Source: Rothia mucilaginosa ATCC 25296 | GTDB lineage: Bacteria; Actinomycetota; Actinomycetes; Actinomycetales; Micrococcaceae | NCBI RefSeq assembly: GCF_000175615.1 | Contig: NZ_ACVO01000014.1 | Span: forward strand, 19,481 to 83,480 | Length of the DNA stretch: 64,000 nucleotides | Direction of reading: 5' to 3' | Part shown: positions 17,618 through 25,612 of the stretch, one piece after another | Numbering within the stretch: position 1 is the first letter of the stretch | Layout: the number at the start of each line of letters is the position of its first letter | Translations under genes and position numbers: made by a program | The notes under the pieces: generated by a model | The model's database searches: none | Seen by the model: the letters and a program-made list of their open reading frames with translations, nothing else | Told to the model about the DNA's origin: nothing

Positions 17618-18574
17618 GTGCGCTACGATGTGGTCACGATTTTCCCCGAATACCTGGAGCCGCTGAAGCTGTCCCTGCTGGGGAAGGCTCGTGAGAAGGG
17701 TCTGGTAGATCTGCACCTGCACGATCTGCGTGAGTACACCTTTGACCGTCACCGCACGGTGGATGACACCCCGTACGGCGGTGGTGCTGGCATGGTGATG
17801 AAGGCGGAGCCGTGGGGTTTGGCGCTGGATGAGGTGCTTGCCGCCTCCCCTCTGAACGCTTCCGAAGACTCTACTGAGGGTGCCAAGTCTGAGGGCACTG
17901 AGCCCGCCGCTGATACCCGCCCGTTGCTGATTGTCCCGTCCCCGGCGGGTGCCGTTTTCGATCAGGCGATGGCGTATGAGCTGGCGGAGGAGAAGCATAT
18001 TGTCTTCGCTCCGGCGCGCTACGAGGGCATTGACGAGCGTGTGCTGGACTGGGCGCAGGAGAGCTTCCGCGTGATGCCCGTGTCCCTGGGCGATTATGTG
18101 CTTTACGGTGGCGAGGTTGCAGTCATTGCGATGATTGAGGCTATCACCCGCCTGATTCCGGGCGCGATGGGTAATCCCGCCTCCCTGGAGGAGGAGTCGC
18201 ATACGGGTGGTCTGCTGGAGTATCCGGTGTACACGAAGCCCGCGGTGTGGCGTGAGCGTGAGGTGCCGGAGGTGCTGCTGTCGGGTAATCACGGTGCGAT
18301 TGCGCGTTGGCGTCGTGACCGTCAGATTGAGCGTACCCTGGAGCGCCGCCCGGATCTGCTGGAGGCGTACCCGGTGGAGCAGTGGGATAAGAAGGATCGC
18401 CGCTTCTTGGCTGAGCGCGGGGTGCATTTTGCGAACCCGGCGAAGGCGGCTCAGAAGAAGGCGAAGAAGAACCCCGCACCGCAGGCTGATAGTGCGGCTC
18501 AGGCGGCACAGCCTGATACTGCACAGTCTAATACCGTGCAGCCTAATACTGTGCAGACCCAGCCGGAATCCTAA
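17618..18574 (+). CDS. trmD: tRNA (guanine37-N1)-methyltransferase
   Basis: TrmD methylates G37 next to the anticodon and so prevents +1 frameshifting. It is a SPOUT-class enzyme with a trefoil knot. It has 318 residues. Visible motifs are [35 protein letters not shown], the AdoMet-binding [11 protein letters not shown], and [20 protein letters not shown]. There is a ~30-residue hydrophilic insert near residues 78-110 (Ser/Glu/Ala-rich) and a basic then Gln/Ala/Thr-rich C-terminal tail from about residue 272, both outside the catalytic core. It starts with GTG at 17618. rplS, which often follows trmD, is not here. Confidence 0.96.
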   Translation: MRYDVVTIFPEYLEPLKLSLLGKAREKGLVDLHLHDLREYTFDRHRTVDDTPYGGGAGMVMKAEPWGLALDEVLAASPLNASEDSTEGAKSEGTEPAADTRPLLIVPSPAGAVFDQAMAYELAEEKHIVFAPARYEGIDERVLDWAQESFRVMPVSLGDYVLYGGEVAVIAMIEAITRLIPGAMGNPASLEEESHTGGLLEYPVYTKPAVWREREVPEVLLSGNHGAIARWRRDRQIERTLERRPDLLEAYPVEQWDKKDRRFLAERGVHFANPAKAAQKKAKKNPAPQADSAAQAAQPDTAQSNTVQPNTVQTQPES

Positions 18575-18616
18575 GCTTCGAACGGGTGCCTGTGGGTGCC
18601 TCGTGATTCTCTGAAT

Positions 18617-18666
18617 GGGGGTTAGCGTCATATAACTGTTAGTTGGCGCTAACCCCTATTTTTTGT
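18617..18666 (+). terminator. Terminator after trmD
   Basis: The 10-bp stem GGGGTTAGCG / CGCTAACCCC is followed by TATTTTTTG. Confidence 0.88.
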
Positions 18667-18685
18667 GCCCGCGACCCGTTATTCT

Positions 18686-18734
18686 GAGGTTAACCTCGCT
18701 AAGAACATAGCCTATCTATAGGTGGGGCGAGGTT
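18686..18734 (+). promoter_or_regulatory. Palindromic operator candidate upstream of the MhuD-like gene
   Basis: The perfect 12-bp palindrome GAGGTTAACCTC (18686-18697) is followed by a second GCGAGGTT (18727-18734) that can pair with the first AACCTCGC. The core resembles half sites of the DtxR/IdeR iron box (TTAGGTTAGGCTAACCTAA) but matches only about 11 of 19 positions. Confidence 0.4.
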
Positions 18735-18783
18735 GTAGCCCGCTTTCATCGTTGAAAGCACGTACTCAACAGAAGGAGGACAC

Positions 18784-19071
18784 ATGTCCGTTGTTAAGGT
18801 TCACCGTTTGGCTGTCGTTGGTGACAATCGTGCTGAGCTGGAGAAGCGCTTTGCCGCTGCCCGCCACATCGCTGACTCTTTCCCCGGCTTTGAGGGTTTT
18901 GAGCTGTGGCGCCCCCTGGATGAGGGCGGCGACTATTTCGTGGTGACCCGCTGGGTTGATGAGGCAAGCCATGATGCGTACGCGGCGGCTCGTCGTGAGC
19001 GTGACCCGAATACTGTTGTTTCTCATGCTGATGGCACCATGAGCTTCGAAAAGGTGGAGTTCGGCGAGTAA
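18784..19071 (+). CDS. Antibiotic-biosynthesis-monooxygenase-fold protein, MhuD-like
   Basis: A 95-residue ferredoxin-like protein of the ABM family. Its closest look-alike from memory is the mycobacterial haem-degrading enzyme MhuD: MSVVKVHRLAV, ELEKRF, FPGFEGFELWRP and YFVVTRW all follow that pattern. However, the positions equivalent to the MhuD residues Asn7, Trp66 and His75 are His7, Tyr66 and Pro75 here. It may therefore bind haem differently, degrade something else or be a binding protein only. AAGGAGG at 18773-18779 is a strong ribosome site. The gene has its own promoter region with a palindrome and its own terminator. Confidence 0.8.
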   Translation: MSVVKVHRLAVVGDNRAELEKRFAAARHIADSFPGFEGFELWRPLDEGGDYFVVTRWVDEASHDAYAAARRERDPNTVVSHADGTMSFEKVEFGE

Positions 19072-19110
19072 CGGGCCGCGGCGAGTAACTGGTCACTCTG
19101 GGGAATTAAT

Positions 19111-19158
19111 AGATAAACCCTGCCGGTAATTGCTCTGAGTAGGGGTTTATCTCATTTT
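19111..19158 (+). terminator. Terminator after the MhuD-like gene
   Basis: The stem AGATAAACCC / GGGTTTATCT with a 22-base loop is followed by CATTTTT. Confidence 0.8.
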
Positions 19159-19767
19159 TATCTCAAATAGTGAGGGGTCGCGCTAACTTTTCTGAATATT
19201 GCTTTAAGTGGGTATTAGCCCATGTGGAAGCAATATAAGGAGGGTTTAGGGCGGCCCCTCCTTGATTTTTCGGGGTTTAAAATTCGCAGGTATTTTGCTG
19301 TGATTGGGTATGTGGGTTCGGCACTATAAAACACCTGAAATACGCTCAATAGGAACCGGCGGAATACCTCAATCCTAAAGTGACACCATGGTGCAAAAAG
19401 GTTATTATTGTTCCCGAGAGCACGCTTCGCCCGAGTCGGTAGTTCGGGCGGGGACAGCGATCCCCTCTCAGCTGCATCGCATGACGTAGCTGAGTCACTC
19501 AAGGGAATATTCAGTGCACCCGTGTGAGTCATCCTCTGCATAGGAAGGTCTGGCAAGGGTGCCGACTCAACTATCACGTATTCACGCATGTGGTGCATGG
19601 TACTGGACCCCGCAATATATGGGATGGGAGCTTGGTGGTTCGAGCGTTCATTGTGGTTGATGACCCTCCTAACCGTGGATAGGAAAGTGCTTTGCAAAGC
19701 GGGTGAGCAAGCCGGTGGTCCGGACCGGTGCTCACCCGCTCCGCTGTTTAAAAGATTCCTTCAGGCC
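19159..19767. other. Intergenic region without a visible gene
   Basis: About 600 bp. The only clear structure is the hairpin AGCGGGTGAGC/GCTCACCCGCT at 19698-19740, with an inner CCGGT/ACCGG, placed to act as terminator of the - strand gene that ends at 19768. Possible reading frames here have no ribosome sites or recognisable domains. Confidence 0.5.
19698..19740 (-). terminator. Terminator after the MmcQ/YjbR gene
   Basis: The 11-bp stem AGCGGGTGAGC / GCTCACCCGCT with an inner 5-bp stem lies 28 bp beyond the stop. The T-tract is weak. Confidence 0.6.
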
Positions 19768-20184
19768 CTAATGCTTTTCGGGAACTGGGCGCTCGCGGAA
19801 CTCGATGGGTCGCTTCGCCTTGGGTAGTGAGTACATGACGCGCAGGTACGCATCCTCCACCAGCTCTTCTAGTACCCGCTCGGTTATGCCTTCGCCGGCG
19901 CCCACGGAAATCCAGTGCCGCTTATTCATGTGCCATGCCGGGATGATGCTCGGGTAGATGCGCTGCAGCACCTCGGATTCTTCCGGGTCGGTTTTGAGGT
20001 TCACGATGGGGTAGCCGATGCCCTCCGTGTACATGGCGAAGATCTTGCCGCCCACCCGGTACACCGTGTGCTCGGGCCCGAACGGCTGATCGCGCGTCGC
20101 CAGCGGCATGGCGAGCGCGAGGCGGTCAACGGTATGCTCGAGGTCTTCGGGTGCCAGAAGTTTGGGGGAGGGGTTCGTACTCAT
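19768..20184 (-). CDS. MmcQ/YjbR family protein
   Basis: A 138-residue protein of the MmcQ/YjbR family, which has a CyaY-like double-wing fold. Typical features are ATRDQPFGPEHTVYRVGGKIFA near the N terminus (shown segment begins about residue 29), VNLKTDPEESEVL, and the NKRHWISV segment. Some members bind DNA and others have unknown roles; nothing here decides between them. It is probably monocistronic, with a hairpin terminator downstream. Confidence 0.8.
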   Translation of the reverse strand: MSTNPSPKLLAPEDLEHTVDRLALAMPLATRDQPFGPEHTVYRVGGKIFAMYTEGIGYPIVNLKTDPEESEVLQRIYPSIIPAWHMNKRHWISVGAGEGITERVLEELVEDAYLRVMYSLPKAKRPIEFRERPVPEKH

Positions 20185-20245
20185 AATTTCGAGTCTATCC
20201 GGTTGTTGGTGGTTCTACAGTGTTGATATCTAAGGGCTGATACAA

Positions 20246-20290
20246 AAATTGGGGTGTATGCAATGGTTTGCATACACCCCAGATTTTTTA
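20246..20290. terminator. Bidirectional terminator
   Basis: The 13-bp perfect stem GGGGTGTATGCAA / TTGCATACACCCC with a 4-base loop has AATT/TTTTTT tracts on both sides. It ends the metallo-hydrolase gene on the - strand. Confidence 0.9.
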
Positions 20291-20295
20291 GTGCC

Positions 20296-21048
20296 CTACT
20301 TATTCATGAGCTTGTGGTCAATTCCCTCGCGGGTAAAGGCCTGAATCGTATCCTGCAAGTCTTCACCCAGGTGGCCCCAGGAATCAGTGTGAGCAATGTA
20401 CACCCGCTGGGCGCCCAGAAGCTTTGCCGCCTTTGCGGTATTCTCGGCGGTCATGGTCATGTCGAATTCGGGTCCGATGGGGTGTGCAGCACCCGCAAAA
20501 AGGATAGCGTCATCAACGGGAGCAATGCGCTGAGCAATTTCCTCTACAACGTGAAATTCGGAGTTGTCGCCAGAAATGTATACGGTCGGTTCTCCTGCAG
20601 CCTGCAGGAGGAAACCAATAACGGGACCGGCCTTCTCCTGAATTTCGGGGATGTTCGGGCCGTGGAGTGCAGGCATTGCGGTGACGGTAACTTCAGTAGA
20701 ATCCTTTGCCACGATGAAGGTATCCCAGGGAGCCAGGCCGGTGACATTGGTGAGGCCTTCTGCCTGAAGGTTCTTTTCGCCGTCTTCGGTGGTGATGACG
20801 TGGCCAACCTTGGGGAGGAGGGCGCGGCCGCTGGTGTCAAGGTTGTCGGGGTGGGTATCGTGCGAGAGTAGGACTGCATCGATGGGGAGAACCGATTCGG
20901 GGGTGATGGGGGCGCCGGCAGTCTTCTTGAGAACGGTAATGCCCATGTCGTAGTCCTGAGGGGCATCAAAGGTGGGGTCGGTTAGGAAGCGCAAACCCGC
21001 GTATTCAATCAGGACGGTGGGGCCGGTGATGACGTTAATCGTAGGCAT
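20296..21048 (-). CDS. Metallo-beta-lactamase-fold hydrolase
   Basis: A 250-residue MBL-superfamily hydrolase resembling the UlaG-like group. The start MPTINVITGPTVLIEY and the strand GLRFLTDPTFD fit the fold. The metal motif is AVLLSHDTHPDNLDTSGR, which has H-x-x-H-x-D-N in place of the usual H-x-H-x-D-H. Further ligand candidates are PALHGPN, YISGDNSE and YIAHTDSWGH. It is transcribed divergently from the CGNR regulator, and their starts are about 90 bp apart with a palindrome between, suggesting that the regulator controls it. Substrate unknown. Confidence 0.85.
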   Translation of the reverse strand: MPTINVITGPTVLIEYAGLRFLTDPTFDAPQDYDMGITVLKKTAGAPITPESVLPIDAVLLSHDTHPDNLDTSGRALLPKVGHVITTEDGEKNLQAEGLTNVTGLAPWDTFIVAKDSTEVTVTAMPALHGPNIPEIQEKAGPVIGFLLQAAGEPTVYISGDNSEFHVVEEIAQRIAPVDDAILFAGAAHPIGPEFDMTMTAENTAKAAKLLGAQRVYIAHTDSWGHLGEDLQDTIQAFTREGIDHKLMNK

Positions 21049-21083
21049 AAAAGTATTCCTCTCATGGATAAAATGTGTTTTTG

Positions 21084-21111
21084 CCGTGATTAACCATAGG
21101 TGTTTTCACGG
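21084..21111. promoter_or_regulatory. Operator-like palindrome between divergent genes
   Basis: CCGTGA (21084-21089) and TCACGG (21106-21111) form an inverted repeat extended by TTTTT before and AAAAA after. It overlaps a possible -35 (TTTTCA, 21103-21108) spaced 17 bases from TACCAT (21126-21131), placing transcription start at or next to the ATG at 21139. Confidence 0.5.
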
Positions 21112-21138
21112 AAAAATGCAAGTGATACCATGAGAAGT

Positions 21139-21744
21139 ATGGAAAATTCTCACCGAACCGCCCACCTTCCTGCGGCACCCGGAAGCCAAGAACACCCCTG
21201 CATAGCGTTAGCAAATACGCTCTATACAACACCTGGCGGCAAACAATACGATCTGCTTGAAACCCCAGAAACAGCCACTGAATGGGCGCACGAACACCAC
21301 ATCGTGAATAACTCGTATGAGCTGCAACCCTATTGCGCCAGCAGATTCATCAGCTTTCGATACGTCATCAAAGAACTGTTTGACGCGTACCTAAACCAGC
21401 GCCCTCCCTATCCGGGTGCGCTTCACGCCGTCAACAAGACAGCACATGAGGCGCTCACCATGAACGCTCTAGCGTGGGATGCAGAAAACCGGCGGTACAC
21501 GCGGCGAGTTGAAGACCCCCTCACCCAAGAGGTGGATTACGCCATCGCCCGCATCGCCTACGACGCCATCACATTACTGACCGGCGAAGAAGCAGATAAA
21601 CTCTCTGAATGCGAAGCACCCGACTGCGACCGCATCATGTTGCGAACCCATGCGCGACGTAGATGGTGCAGCGTGCGTTGTGGTGACCGTATCCGCGCCG
21701 CCCGCTCCTATGAACGTAAACGCGCGCAGGCTGAAGGTGACTAA
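21139..21744 (+). CDS. CGNR zinc-finger regulator
   Basis: A 201-residue putative transcription factor. The C-terminal CGNR zinc finger is clear: CEAPDCDRIMLRTHARRRWC, then SVRCGDRIRAARSYERKR, with four cysteines and a basic helix. The N-terminal part fits the stress-responsive ABATE domain usually paired with it. Start choice is uncertain: ATG at 21139, ATG at 21130 and GTG at 21100 are all in frame and none has a Shine-Dalgarno. I favour 21139 because TTTTCA-17-TACCAT would give a leaderless mRNA there and leaves the palindrome upstream. It lies divergent to the metallo-hydrolase, its likely target. Confidence 0.8.
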   Translation: MENSHRTAHLPAAPGSQEHPCIALANTLYTTPGGKQYDLLETPETATEWAHEHHIVNNSYELQPYCASRFISFRYVIKELFDAYLNQRPPYPGALHAVNKTAHEALTMNALAWDAENRRYTRRVEDPLTQEVDYAIARIAYDAITLLTGEEADKLSECEAPDCDRIMLRTHARRRWCSVRCGDRIRAARSYERKRAQAEGD

Positions 21745-21821
21745 AAATCGTGCAGGCTGAAGATGGGGAATATTTGACTAAGTCGTCAGCGCGCCGCAGA
21801 ATCACGCTAAAATAGGTAACT

Positions 21822-23501
21822 ATGGCTGAATTTATTTATCAGATGATCAAGGCCCGCAAGACTGTGGGCGACAAGGTCATCCTTAACGACGTGACGATGT
21901 CGTTCTTCCCCGGCGCCAAGATCGGTATGGTTGGCCCGAACGGTGCGGGTAAGTCGACCATCCTGAAGATCATGGCTGGCCTCGACCAGCCCTCCAACGG
22001 TGAGGCACGCCTGACCGCAGGCTACACCGTGGGTATCCTCATGCAGGAGCCGCCGCTGAACGAAGAGAAGACCGTTCTGGGCAACGTTGAGGAAGGCGTG
22101 GGCGAAATCAAGTCCAAGCTGGACCGCTTCAACGAAATCTCCGCCCTCATGGCTGAGCCCGACGCTGACTTCGACGCCCTCATGGAAGAAATGGGTCAGC
22201 TGCAGGAAGCTATCGACGCCGCTAACGCATGGGACCTGGACTCCCAGCTGGAACAGGCAATGGAAGCGCTGCGCTGCCCGCCCGCTGACATGCCCGTCAC
22301 CCACCTCTCCGGTGGTGAGCGCCGCCGCGTGGCACTGTGCAAGCTGCTGCTACAGAAGCCTGACCTGTTGCTGCTCGACGAGCCCACCAACCACCTGGAC
22401 GCAGAGTCCGTGCTCTGGCTGGAGCAGCACCTGCAGTCCTACGAGGGTGCCGTCATCGCGATTACCCACGACCGTTACTTCCTCGATCACGTGGCAGAAT
22501 GGATCGCCGAGGTTGACCGCGGTAACCTGTACCCCTACGAGGGTAACTACTCCACCTACCTGGAGAAGAAGCGTTCCCGCCTCGAAGTTCAGGGCAAGAA
22601 GGACGCTAAGCTCGCTAAGCGCCTGAGCGAGGAACTGGACTGGGTCCGCTCCAACGCTAAGGGCCGCCAGGCTAAGTCGAAGGCTCGTCTGGCACGCTAC
22701 GAGGAGATGGCTGCGGAGGCTGAGAAGACCCGCAAGCTTGACTTCGAAGAGATTCAGATTCCTCCGGGACCCCGCCTGGGTAACGTCGTTATTGAGGCTG
22801 AGAACCTGCAGAAGGGCTTCGACGGCCGCTCCCTGATTAACGGTCTGTCCTTCTCCCTGCCCCGTAACGGCATTGTGGGTGTGATTGGTCCTAACGGTGT
22901 GGGCAAGTCCACCCTGTTCAAGACCATCGTTGGACTGGAGCCCCTGGACGGCGGCGAGCTGAAGGTCGGCGAGACCGTGAAGATCTCGTACGTCGACCAG
23001 AACCGCGCGAACATCGACCCGGAGAAGAGCCTCTGGGAGGTCGTCTCTGACGGTCTGGACTACATCCAGGTCGGCAACGTTGAAATGCCTTCGCGTGCGT
23101 ACGTTTCCGCGTTCGGCTTCAAGGGCCCGGATCAGCAGAAGAAGGCGGGTGTGCTCTCCGGTGGTGAGCGTAACCGTCTGAACCTGGCGCTGACCCTCAA
23201 GCAGGGCGGTAACCTGCTGCTGCTCGATGAGCCCACTAACGACCTGGACGTTGAGACCCTCGCATCCCTGGAAAATGCGCTGCTGGAATTCCCCGGCTGT
23301 GCAGTAGTCGTCTCTCACGACCGTTGGTTCCTGGACCGCGTGGCAACCCACATCCTGGCGTGGGAGGGCACCGATGAGAACCCGGATCAGTGGTACTGGT
23401 TCGAGGGTAACTTCGAGTCCTACGAGAAGAACAAGATTGAGCGCCTCGGCCCTGAGGCTGCTAAGCCGCACCGCGTGGTGCACCGCAAGCTGACCCGATA
23501 G
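21822..23501 (+). CDS. ettA: Energy-dependent translational throttle protein EttA
   Basis: An ABC-F ATPase of 559 residues that binds the ribosomal E site and gates entry into elongation according to ATP level. It has two ABC domains: Walker A GPNGAGKST and GPNGVGKST, signatures LSGGERRRVAL and LSGGERNRLNL, Walker B LLLLDEPTNHLD and LLLLDEPTNDLD. The P-site tRNA-interaction linker between them includes NAKGRQAKSKARLARYEEM. It lacks membrane segments. The N terminus MAEFIYQMIKARK is typical for the family. Only AGG precedes the ATG, so initiation may be weak or leaderless. It is monocistronic, with a strong terminator. Confidence 0.96.
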   Translation: MAEFIYQMIKARKTVGDKVILNDVTMSFFPGAKIGMVGPNGAGKSTILKIMAGLDQPSNGEARLTAGYTVGILMQEPPLNEEKTVLGNVEEGVGEIKSKLDRFNEISALMAEPDADFDALMEEMGQLQEAIDAANAWDLDSQLEQAMEALRCPPADMPVTHLSGGERRRVALCKLLLQKPDLLLLDEPTNHLDAESVLWLEQHLQSYEGAVIAITHDRYFLDHVAEWIAEVDRGNLYPYEGNYSTYLEKKRSRLEVQGKKDAKLAKRLSEELDWVRSNAKGRQAKSKARLARYEEMAAEAEKTRKLDFEEIQIPPGPRLGNVVIEAENLQKGFDGRSLINGLSFSLPRNGIVGVIGPNGVGKSTLFKTIVGLEPLDGGELKVGETVKISYVDQNRANIDPEKSLWEVVSDGLDYIQVGNVEMPSRAYVSAFGFKGPDQQKKAGVLSGGERNRLNLALTLKQGGNLLLLDEPTNDLDVETLASLENALLEFPGCAVVVSHDRWFLDRVATHILAWEGTDENPDQWYWFEGNFESYEKNKIERLGPEAAKPHRVVHRKLTR

Positions 23502-23513
23502 GGTTTGGCGGTG

Positions 23514-23560
23514 AGCCCCGCCTCCTGATGCTGTTGAAGCGTGAGGAGGCGGGGCTTTGC
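23514..23560 (+). terminator. Terminator after ettA
   Basis: The 13-bp stem AGCCCCGCCTCCT / AGGAGGCGGGGCT is followed by TTTG. Confidence 0.85.
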
Positions 23561-23573
23561 TGTGCCCGCTGGA

Positions 23574-23619
23574 CGCCGTATGCGCTGTATTCCGTATGCA
23601 CTGGGCGCCGTATGCGCTG
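23574..23619 (+). repeat. Short imperfect tandem repeat
   Basis: Three units share CCGTATGC(G/A)CTG: CGCCGTATGCGCTG at 23574-23587, CCGTATGCACTG at 23592-23603, and CGCCGTATGCGCTG at 23606-23619. No function is apparent. Confidence 0.6.
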
Positions 23620-23751
23620 GCGAGGGGAGGTGCGTGTGTTCACCGGTAGAAATAGTTCGCCCAGTAGTCACCGGTACGTCATAGCAGAGTACATATTCGC
23701 GGTTTAATGGACGTGTATAACTAACGCATTTGATACGAAGGGTAGAGTGTC

Positions 23752-24327
23752 ATGCTTTCAAAATATAACTGGATGTCCTTAGCCACCGGTCTGTTGCTGG
23801 TTGCAACGGCAATCTACATGTTCACCAACCCCGCCACCCCGCTGGCTGTTCTGGGTTTCGTGTTCTCGATTGCGGTGCTGCTCGGTGGCGTGTTTGAGCT
23901 GGTCCGCTACTTTGGCGCGTTGAAGCCGGCACGTACCGGCTGGGACCTGGTTAACGGCATCCTGACCGTGGTGGTTGGTCTGATTCTGCTGAGCGCTTCG
24001 GCTGGTGCGCAGGCGACGTACATTCCGACTATTGTGGGCGTGTGGCTGATTGCGTGGGCGCTGATTCGTCTGATGACTGCTCAGGGCCTGAAGTACCTGA
24101 GCTTCGCCGCCGGACGCCACCTGCAGTTCTCTGCTATCGGTACCCTGATCCTGGGTTTGCTCGTGCTGCTGTTCCCGATGTTCTTCGGTGCGGTGGCAGT
24201 GTGGCTGATTGCCCTGGTGCTCCTGCTGGCTGGTCTGGTGTTTGTGGGTGACTTTTTCGTTTCCCGCCGCACCAAGCGCACCGTGCACATTTCCCCGGAC
24301 GGTGTGATTGACGTCGAAGCCAAATAA
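23752..24327 (+). CDS. HdeD/DUF308 family membrane protein
   Basis: A 191-residue integral membrane protein with about six hydrophobic segments arranged as the DUF308 repeat seen in HdeD: SLATGLLLVATAIYMF, LAVLGFVFSIAVLLGGVFEL, GILTVVVGLILLSAS, VGVWLIAWALIRLM, AIGTLILGLLVLLFPMFF and LIALVLLLAGLVFVGDFF. HdeD is linked to acid resistance in enterobacteria; in actinobacteria the role is unknown. AAGGGTAGAG precedes the ATG. The short hydrophilic C terminus is RRTKRTVHISPDGVIDVEAK. Confidence 0.85.
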   Translation: MLSKYNWMSLATGLLLVATAIYMFTNPATPLAVLGFVFSIAVLLGGVFELVRYFGALKPARTGWDLVNGILTVVVGLILLSASAGAQATYIPTIVGVWLIAWALIRLMTAQGLKYLSFAAGRHLQFSAIGTLILGLLVLLFPMFFGAVAVWLIALVLLLAGLVFVGDFFVSRRTKRTVHISPDGVIDVEAK

Positions 24328-24368
24328 GAGCTTCTTCGGCCCGTCTAGAACGTACACTAGAACATAAG

Positions 24369-24404
24369 AAAGACCGTGTGAGACAACCACCTCACACGGT
24401 CTTT
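24369..24404. terminator. Bidirectional terminator
   Basis: The 14-bp stem AAAGACCGTGTGAG / CTCACACGGTCTTT has an 8-base loop and short T-tracts both ways. It lies between the convergent DUF308 and thioesterase genes. Confidence 0.85.
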
Positions 24405-24498
24405 CTGCATGCTCTAACGTTTTGAGCTGTCGCTGTGCCGAAGCTTTAGAGGGTGTACCTGCGGCTTTAGCGGTACTCTGCTCTATCGGTACTCTGCT

Positions 24499-25407
24499 TT
24501 AGCGGTACTCCGGCAGGCGGAACATCATTTCCTGGGCCACGGTCGCCACCAGCTCACCGGAACGATTGAAAATCGAACCCTGCGCGAGCATCCTGCCGCC
24601 CTGCGCGCTCGGGGAATCCAGCACGTACAGCAGCCACTCATCGGCACGCGCCGAACGGTGGAACCACATTGCGTGATCCAGTGAGGCGCTCTTGAGGCCC
24701 GGCTCCAGCCAGAACTTGCCGTGACGGCGCAGAGCCGGCTCCAGCGGCAGATAATCCGAAGCGTAGGCGATAGCGGCGCGGTGCTCCGCCTCCGAGGCCT
24801 CAGAACCATCAGCACGCACCAGGCGGTCAAAGGTCTTGAACCACACACAGGCACGCGGCTGTGTCGAGGAGGCATCCGCCTGAGTGTACAGGGGCGCGTC
24901 CACGTGTCGCATATCAATGGGGCGTTCCCACGCGACCGCCTGTGCAATGGGGTGGGGGAGCTGGCCCAGATAATCGCTGACCATCGGCAGCGACTCGGGG
25001 TCCGGAACCTCCGGCATAGTCACCGCGGTGTGCTCCGGGCCGCGGCTATCCGCCTGGAAAGACATAATCGCCGAGAACATGGGCGCCTCATCCTGGAACA
25101 CCTGCACGCGGCGGGTCGAGAAGGAACGGCTATCGTTCAGGCGCTGAGTGGCGAAGAACAGTTCACGCTCAATATCGCCGGGACGCAGAAAGTAGGCGTG
25201 AATCGAGTGGATGTCCTTGCTCTCCACCGTGCGGTCGGCGGCAATAATCGACTGGGCAAGAACCTGACCACCGAAAGTACGCGGCTGCTCGCGGGTGAGC
25301 GTCACGCCGGTAGACACTTCATCACTACCGAAGGAGGCGGGCGCCGCCTCCACGGGGGAGAGGTCCAGCATCCGCATGAGGTTTTGGGTCACAGTGGGCT
25401 TGGTCAT
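24499..25407 (-). CDS. tesB: Acyl-CoA thioesterase II
   Basis: A 302-residue double-hotdog thioesterase that releases free fatty acids from acyl-CoA. Family motifs include RTFGGQVLAQSIIAADRTV, VHSxHAYFLRPGD (here IHSIHAYFLRPGD), FSTRRVQVFQD, SLDHAMWFHR and LLYVLDSPSAQGGR. The last part contains the conserved Asp/Gln of the active site. I placed the start at 25407 (MTKPTVTQNLMRML); further upstream in-frame codons would add an unrelated N terminus. No clear ribosome site is seen. The gene is divergent from the unassigned gene at 25613. Confidence 0.92.
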   Translation of the reverse strand: MTKPTVTQNLMRMLDLSPVEAAPASFGSDEVSTGVTLTREQPRTFGGQVLAQSIIAADRTVESKDIHSIHAYFLRPGDIERELFFATQRLNDSRSFSTRRVQVFQDEAPMFSAIMSFQADSRGPEHTAVTMPEVPDPESLPMVSDYLGQLPHPIAQAVAWERPIDMRHVDAPLYTQADASSTQPRACVWFKTFDRLVRADGSEASEAEHRAAIAYASDYLPLEPALRRHGKFWLEPGLKSASLDHAMWFHRSARADEWLLYVLDSPSAQGGRMLAQGSIFNRSGELVATVAQEMMFRLPEYR

Positions 25408-25612
25408 GGTTTTATTCTCGCACGTTTTCAATGAACCGGTTTCTGGCGTAGAGTGGGAGAGCATACTCTGAGACAACCACGACAGGTTGATTCGGAACAT
25501 TGACTAGGAACAATGACTCGGATTGTTGATCCGGAACGTCTGCCTAACACACCATCGCATATATCACCCACCAACTTGCCACCGAGCAGGCCAACGCCGA
25601 AAAGGAGCAGAA

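Noticed and set aside
19215..19697. A 160-codon - strand frame
   Set aside because: No domain, no ribosome site and codon positions without the usual GC bias; treated as non-coding.
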